Assembly (NCBI GenBank): GCA_037179515.1
Contig: JAXCGZ010015126.1
Location: 1-64,000, forward strand
Origin: Halocaridina rubra
Lineage: Eukaryota > Arthropoda > Malacostraca > Decapoda > Atyidae
Length of the DNA stretch: 64,000 nucleotides
Direction of reading: 5' to 3'
Each line of letters starts with the position of its first letter. The first letter of the stretch is position 1. Of the stretch, positions 50,330-64,000 are shown piece after piece. The position numbers and the translations under genes are program-made. The notes beneath the pieces were generated by a model. That model had not been told where the DNA came from and searched no databases. It saw nothing but the letters and a program-made list of their open reading frames with translations.

Positions 50330-50495
50330 GTTTTATAAGACACTATTAATCCCAATTCAAATGGAGCTGGAAACAGACACGTTGGAGGAGGTGAGTTAAG
50401 GCTGGGTGCCATTTCTAACGACCCCTATATAAGGTCAAACTTGGTTTGTCACTTCCCAATTTGAAAGCATTAACCACTGCACACAACAGTCTCCT
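50330..50495 (-). repeat. SINE-A copy
   Basis: gacactattaatcccaattc, acgttggaggaggtgagtta and attaaccactgcacacaaca. Directly upstream of the RUNDC1 coding start exon. Confidence 0.75.
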
Positions 50496-50654
50496 GCTCT
50501 CATAGTCTTGACATTATGCACAAATCTTCACCCATTCACAGCAACTATGGTTCGCCCATAAGGAATCTAAAAATCACAGCAGAGAATATCAGATATACCT
50601 ATATTACAGTGTGGATGAACATTCACCTTTATCAGTATAACAATTTTATCTCAC

Positions 50655-50812
50655 AAGACTGTAGTAGCGCAGTGGTTAGAGAGTTCAGCTTAGGAAATGA
50701 AAACCACGCATTCGAGCCTGCTGCAGGTCACTATGATGGGAATCCAGCATCCCCAGTTCCAGCTTGTATACACACTCCCCCACTCAAATAGTAATTAATG
50801 GTGGCACCTAAA
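50655..50812 (+). repeat. SINE-A copy, near full length
   Basis: gactgtagtagcgcagtgg and ttagagagttcagcttagg, catccccagttccagcttg, and agtaattaatggtggcacc. Confidence 0.85.
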
Positions 50813-51479
50813 ATTATAAACAATGTTTAGTTTTTGAAATTTCGTATATATCATCACATTTTCTGATCAAAATTGCGAATCAGATATTTTCATATCCTAC
50901 CACTAGGCCACCATACAAATATTACCACTTAATAAATTTCAAGATCAAGATCTCAGAGAGTGAGACGAATCGCCAAGTCTCAAACTAACCTAACGCAAAT
51001 TCAAGCCAAATGAACACCATCTGCTAACCTAACTTCAAGGTTGACAGCGATATTACATAAGCAACTGACATGAAACAATTTAACTTTGTAACTGCTTACA
51101 TTAAACAAATTTCATATAAGTAATACAGAAAAAAATAGTAAATATCTTCTATTTATTCATCCCAAATAAAAGTGCAATATATAAGGAATGTTACTGCTTA
51201 AATTCATACAACCAAAAGTAAATAATGCTACATTAAATGAAAAAGTGGCATCTGCAGCACACCTGGTCATTTGAGGGACAAAGTTGTCCCATACACCTGT
51301 GCTCACCATTGGACACCTGTGATAGAGACTCATCCAAAAACTTTAATATTAACAAAAATAATGATTTATTTTCGAGAGATATGATAAGAGATAATACATC
51401 CTGTTGAGCCAGTGGGGTGACCACAACTGTAACAAAGAATTTAGGAGAAAGGGTGTCAGCGTACAGTACAGTATCATTT
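50813..51479. other. No gene seen (RUNDC1 5' UTR intron)
   Basis: AT-rich; the open frame at 51233-51424 (-) has no support. Confidence 0.5.
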
Positions 51480-51560
51480 AAATCCTTCCGTCAAGATTCG
51501 AACCTGGGACCTCTTTTCTATACAGCAGGAGTTGTTAAATGATTACTTTAACACCCTCAA
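51480..51560 (-). repeat. tRNA-like SINE-H fragment
   Basis: gtcaagattcgaacctgggac is the complement of a box-B-like motif, followed by atacagcaggagttgttaaa. Confidence 0.45.
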
Positions 51561-51659
51561 TGAGTAAATCTAAGGTACGAAAGCAATAAAAAAACAATTT
51601 CAGAATGCCCTAAAGAATATTAATGTCAATATCTAACTTATATCTTAAGGGGATGTGAG

Positions 51660-51890
51660 AGCAAGTGAGAGTTAGGAGGCAACTACAATGGGATAAATCC
51701 CACCGAAGGGCGTTAGGGAAGGCATCCAAACGTGACAACTCGTTTAAATATATTTGTTCACCCCGAATTCGAATGGGTGAATTGACATGTTTGCGAATAA
51801 GCCCATAAAGGGGCGTTAGGAAGGGCATCCAGCCTTAATTACTCGATCACTCTGTGTCCACCCCCGTTATGGGGACTGTTAATGACATAA
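51660..51890 (+). repeat. Two tandem SINE-A copies, truncated
   Basis: First copy about 51680-51795 (gataaatcccaccgaaggg, ggaaggcatccaaacgtga); second about 51797-51890 (gcccataaaggggcgttag, gaagggcatccagccttaat, ctgtgtccacccccgttat). Confidence 0.75.
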
Positions 51891-52006
51891 AACGAGGGAA
51901 AAATACGCTAGCTAATATGGAATTATAATAAATTTATGAAGATTTTAGGATATATTTGAATTTTTTTTTTATTTTTCCCCATGTAGCCGTGAATTTAGAC
52001 ACTCAC

Positions 52007-52140
52007 CACAATAATTGGTACTGAATTACACCCACGTGACAACTAACACAGCAAAATAAAACACAAAGAAGGAGAAAAGGAGACGTCAAATAACACGACC
52101 ACCTCCTGCCTCTACGTCAAGTTCACTGACAGATGGCAGT
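52007..52140 (-). promoter_or_regulatory. Probable RUNDC1 non-coding first exon and promoter region
   Basis: On the minus strand a strong donor TTGTG|GTGAGTGT lies at 52007/52006, and a matching acceptor CTTTTTCAG|TT precedes the ATG at 50197 by three bases (50201/50200). The coding exon would therefore be joined to an untranslated exon upstream of 52007. The transcription start itself cannot be placed. Confidence 0.45.
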
Positions 52141-53395
52141 CGGAAAAATGATACATGTTTAAAAGGCTTTTAAAGGCACAAAAACGGAATTACGAGAAAC
52201 AACCCACTGAATTAACTCCTTTTTTTTAACTTTATAGGCCAAAATATCTGAGTTATATACCTCTTATGGATTTAATATTCTCAAAAAATGGAGAATTATC
52301 AAAGAGAAGTCTTTTGTAGTGACAATAATCGCCCACACAAAAACACGCGTTCCAAATTTTCAACGAGCTAAAGTGAATGCGTTCTCAATTATTAAATAAT
52401 AATAATATTTATATTTAGGTGAAAAATAACGAATTTTTACAATATTAATTACCAAAAATATATAAATATAATTAATTTAGTGTTAATTTTGTATCTATAT
52501 TATTTAATAATCGACAGTGATGGTGTCTTTTATATTTTTATGTTTTTCACATCTAAGGAACAGTCCTAAATCCTTAACTCTATGTATTCGATTAACCGGA
52601 CTTCATCAATCCCGTCGTCTGCTATTATCTGTTTCATTTGCTTAAAATGGCTTCGATTCTACGCTGATTTGATCATATAATTGATATATGTTATCGTTCT
52701 ATACGTGTTAAGTAAATTTATCATATTAAATAGTCTAAAAATATGACATAATTATTTTGTTTTATTAATTTGATGCGACTTTGTAGATCGAGTAAATAAA
52801 AATTATCTCAGAATTATATAATTCGGACAGGAATGACGTTATCTGTTAATCAAAATATCGAGATGAAATAGATAGATAAAAATTTGTTTTATTGACAATT
52901 TTAATTATCAGTTAAATCAAGATAAAAAAACTGAATGACTTTTAGTACTTTTTATCATGAAAATCGAGATAAATAACCGGATGGTAATATGTTTCAAGGT
53001 GATGCAGTTAATCTATGAGGTATAGAAATACAGACAGACTCCCTTCTTCTAATTAGTGCTTCAGTAAGTATATATAGTCTTTGTTAATTTTTAATTTGTC
53101 TCAAATAACTATATACTGATTGAATATATAATTTAAAGTTAGAATATATTCAGATTTTGTCATATATAAATATTTTCAGTAAATTATCGTTACAAAAACA
53201 AATCAACAATTGACAAAAAAGCACTTAAACAGAGCCAAAAAATATATAAACACTAAAGATGACATTTTTGAAAGATGTTATACCTTCAGACTCCAGTAGC
53301 TTTGTTGACATAAAATCAGCTGTGCCCGGGTGAGGGTTCACGGAGTTCAAATTCCTTCTAAGTGTAAGTCCTAGACTACTGTATTCAAGAAAGCT
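52141..53395. other. No gene seen, AT-rich intergenic
   Basis: Between the divergent RUNDC1 and MCCC2-like genes. No supported exon; recurrent words such as tcgagataaa and atcgagat are scattered. Confidence 0.5.
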
Positions 53396-55260
53396 ATAGA
53401 ATGAAAAAGGAACTATATGTGATATCAGTAGATCTACAAAAAGCTTTTGACTCAATAGATAGTTTGAAACTGATAGAAGCCCTAAAAGAACTTACAGTAA
53501 TGATACCACCAGCTTATACCTAAGCCAAGTAAAAGAAGCAGACATCACCATCAGCAGCGGAATTAGAAAAGAATGTAATGGATCAACAGTTTTCTTTTTA
53601 ATAATAACATACATAATAATTAAAGAACTAGAAGAAAACCAGAAAGCTTTCAGAAATGAACATTTTCATATCCCAGCTTTATTATTTTGCAGATGACGGG
53701 CTAATTCTAACGCATATAAAAATTGACGCTCAAATTTGCATAGAAGCTACAAAATATACCTTCATCTTGTGGTCTATCCCTAAATAAACAAAAGAGCAAT
53801 ATATTGATATATAATAAGAAGCAAGAAAATATACCTCAAGAAATATTAGGAATAAAAATAGCAGAAGAAATAAAATACCTAGGTATCAAAATAAATAAAA
53901 GAACATACTTCAGAGACCACACAAAAGCATCGGTAAAATTGCATTATAGGACCACCTCTATTTTCCAATTGAAATAAAAAAAAATTTGGTAGTTTTTTAT
54001 GTGTTTTGAACTAACTTAACCTAACCTAAATTAACCTAACCCCATTATTTCATTAACTCAGTGCGCGATTTGAAATTGAGTAACGGGCGGCTACAGCAAC
54101 TCTTCACTTACCAGAAAGCCAGTGATTTTTAACTATCGGTTAATTTTTCCCTGTGATTTTTAACTAAAGGTTAATTTTTCAGAGTGAAGGGCTAATTTCC
54201 GGAGCAAATGAAGGTCAGATTCGCCTAAAACACATAAAAAACTAGCAGAAAACCTTTATTTCAACTGGAAAACAGAGGTGGTCCTATAATGCAATAATAC
54301 CAAATCATCAATTGAAAAAGCAAAAAAATTAGCAAATACAATATACTCAATAACTGAAACCAGCTGCAATAGGCTACTTATCGGAGAAACGTACTGGAAA
54401 GAACTGGAAATGCCATCATATCTTTATGGTGCAGATGTATTAGTATATAGGGAAACAGACTTACAAGACCTCCAAAAAATTGGATATAAAGTGTACAGAG
54501 CAATCTTGCAGCTACCCTCTTATACAGCAACAGCAGCATTGAGAGCAGATATAGGAGCTTCATCTTGCAAAGCAAGAGACATAAAAAACAAAATTCTCTA
54601 TGCAAAACATGCCATTGAAGAAAATGGAAATGAGTTGCTAAGGGAAATATTCAGAAAACAATATGAAGAGAACAAAATGCTTTGAATGAAAAAGCTAAGA
54701 GAATACATGGATACTCTACAAATAGATATAACAAAGCTAAAATCGGCAAAGAAAGAGGAGTTAAAGAAATGCATAAATAAGTGGGACACAGATATATGGA
54801 AAACAGAAACAGAAGACAAATCAACTCTGGTACTACATAAGGAATACAAAAACAACATACAAGAAATTACTTGGTATGACAATACTGAGGAATCGAGATT
54901 ACTAGAAAGATGCCGAACAAACACCTTAGACCTACAATGGAGAAATAAATTTAAAAATAAAGATACTACCTGCCCAATATGTGAACAATGTGAAGAGAGT
55001 CTAGAACATTTTCTACTATTTTGTGAAACATATGCACAAATAAGAACAGAATATAGTTTTTTAGCACAACCATATATAAAGAAGAAAATTGAAATAATTG
55101 CTAATATATTTTTATTTAGATACTGTAGTGAAAAAGACGTCAAAAAAAGAAAAACAATTATAAAAAGAATTTGTAGAAAAAGAAATCAAATAGTTTAAAC
55201 CGCTCAAACAATCTAGCAAAGCAAACCAAGACTTGGGAGCCATTGCAAAAGGCATATCCC
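53395..55260 (+). mobile_element. Degraded non-LTR retrotransposon with MITE-3 inside
   Basis: RT motif A-like VISVDLQKAFDSID at 53420, an SGIRKECNGSTV-like block at about 53555, and a YFADDGLIL catalytic box at about 53690. After the MITE at 53938-54295 the sequence continues KLANTIYSI, then LEMPSYLYGADVL (54405), and two frames separated only by a TGA at 54683-54685 with the zinc-binding CPICEQCEESLEHFLLFC end (CCHC) at 54970-55025. Several frameshifts make it inactive. The clade is uncertain. Confidence 0.85.
53938..54295. mobile_element. MITE-3 with ~70-bp terminal inverted repeats
   Basis: The left arm attgcattataggaccacct is matched by aggtggtcctataatgcaat at the right end, and complementarity extends inward to ttttttatgtgtttt / aaaacacataaaaa. 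The interior has aacctaacctaaattaacc and a partial internal duplication (gtgatttttaact twice). It interrupts the LINE. Confidence 0.9.
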
Positions 55261-55388
55261 AACCAACTATACTACTACTACTATGAGTTGTATAGTAGTT
55301 GTAGTAGTCTGAAATAGGACTGGGAAATCTCAAATTCTGTTTTTATAAGATGTGCGTGAGATTTGGCATTTAAAAATTTCCCAGATCA

Positions 55389-55495
<107 letters not shown>

Positions 55496-55686
55496 TTTTT
55501 TTCTCAAGATCCTGTCGGTGACCATACAAAATGATAATGGAAAATATGTTGTTGCATGTATTTATCTCACGTATGTGTTTTCCCTGACCCGACTATACTT
55601 CAGTCTTGTTAGGAAAAAAAAATCGTGATATGATTTACTTACCTACAGCATGGTATTTTTCAATTTTTCCAGGATATATTTCAACC

Positions 55687-63775
<8,089 letters not shown>

Positions 63776-64000
63776 GGTTGAATGTCTATATCTTGTTAGT
63801 ATATAAGGTAAGACTTTCTTAGGTATGTGTTCAATATGTGGGGTGATGTGCAGCCTTAGTAGTTGGTTTTATATTTTTTTTCTTAATTTTTAAAGGAGTT
63901 TCAGAGTGAAATGTCCTCTGAAAGAAATTGACAGAGTACTTTTGTTTTAGATTTTTTAGAAGGAAGCTTTCGAATGAAATGTCTTCTGACAGGAATTGGC

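Noticed and set aside
54598..55143. 181-codon minus-strand frame
   Set aside because: It is the antisense shadow of the LINE C-terminal frame with the CCHC motif.

Overview
This is a eukaryotic, animal nuclear window: genes are split by GT-AG introns, about 2-3% of the sequence is clearly protein-coding exon per gene region, and the rest is dominated by short interspersed repeats and very long simple repeats, mostly (TA)n and (GA)n. The combination of long dinucleotide arrays, a tRNA-derived SINE present more than 40 times, and metazoan single-copy genes fits an arthropod, most likely a decapod crustacean (inference; no species assignment is possible from the sequence alone).

Five protein-coding genes can be built exon by exon with consistent splice phases. 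(1) SETD9, minus strand, five coding exons from 18453 down to 6247, 278 aa. (2) An intronless leucine-rich-repeat-type protein of 529 aa (14897 down to 13308, minus), sitting entirely inside SETD9 intron 1. (3) A plus-strand, six-exon gene (21664 to 28566, 254 aa) with two helical segments resembling STI1/Hop DP modules; I do not recognise its family name. (4) RUNDC1, minus strand, 13 coding exons from 50197 down to 34903, 770 aa, with a likely non-coding first exon ending near 52007. (5) An MCCC2-like (methylcrotonoyl-CoA carboxylase beta chain) gene, plus strand, 12 coding exons from 55687 to 63775, 561 aa, in which the carboxyltransferase C-terminal active-site region has been replaced; it looks like a diverged, possibly non-catalytic paralog. 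SETD9 and the STI1-like gene are divergent, and RUNDC1 and the MCCC2-like gene are divergent; the genes have no evident functional connection.

The repeat landscape is rich. SINE-A is tRNA-derived, in both orientations, in nearly every intron. Other families are: SINE-C, whose 3' end matches the 3' end of a Jockey-like LINE in the window; SINE-E, with a tRNA-like head; families B and F, which share a palindromic terminal module; family G with TAACC-rich ends; two TIR-bearing MITE families embedded in (TA)n arrays or in a LINE; a third MITE with ~70-bp inverted repeats inside another LINE; a Ty3/Gypsy pol fragment; and several truncated 3' ends of an RT-encoding LINE.

Layout: 1-5.3 kb repeats only; 5.3-18.5 kb SETD9 with the nested LRR gene; 18.5-21.6 kb intergenic; 21.6-28.6 kb STI1-like gene with a LINE in intron 4; 28.6-34.9 kb intergenic with three degenerate minisatellites; 34.9-52 kb RUNDC1 with a 2-kb (TA)n/MITE block in intron 1; 52-55.6 kb intergenic with a LINE; 55.6-63.8 kb MCCC2-like gene. 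Exon boundaries are my manual calls from splice consensus, reading-frame continuity and remembered family resemblance; no alignment was run.
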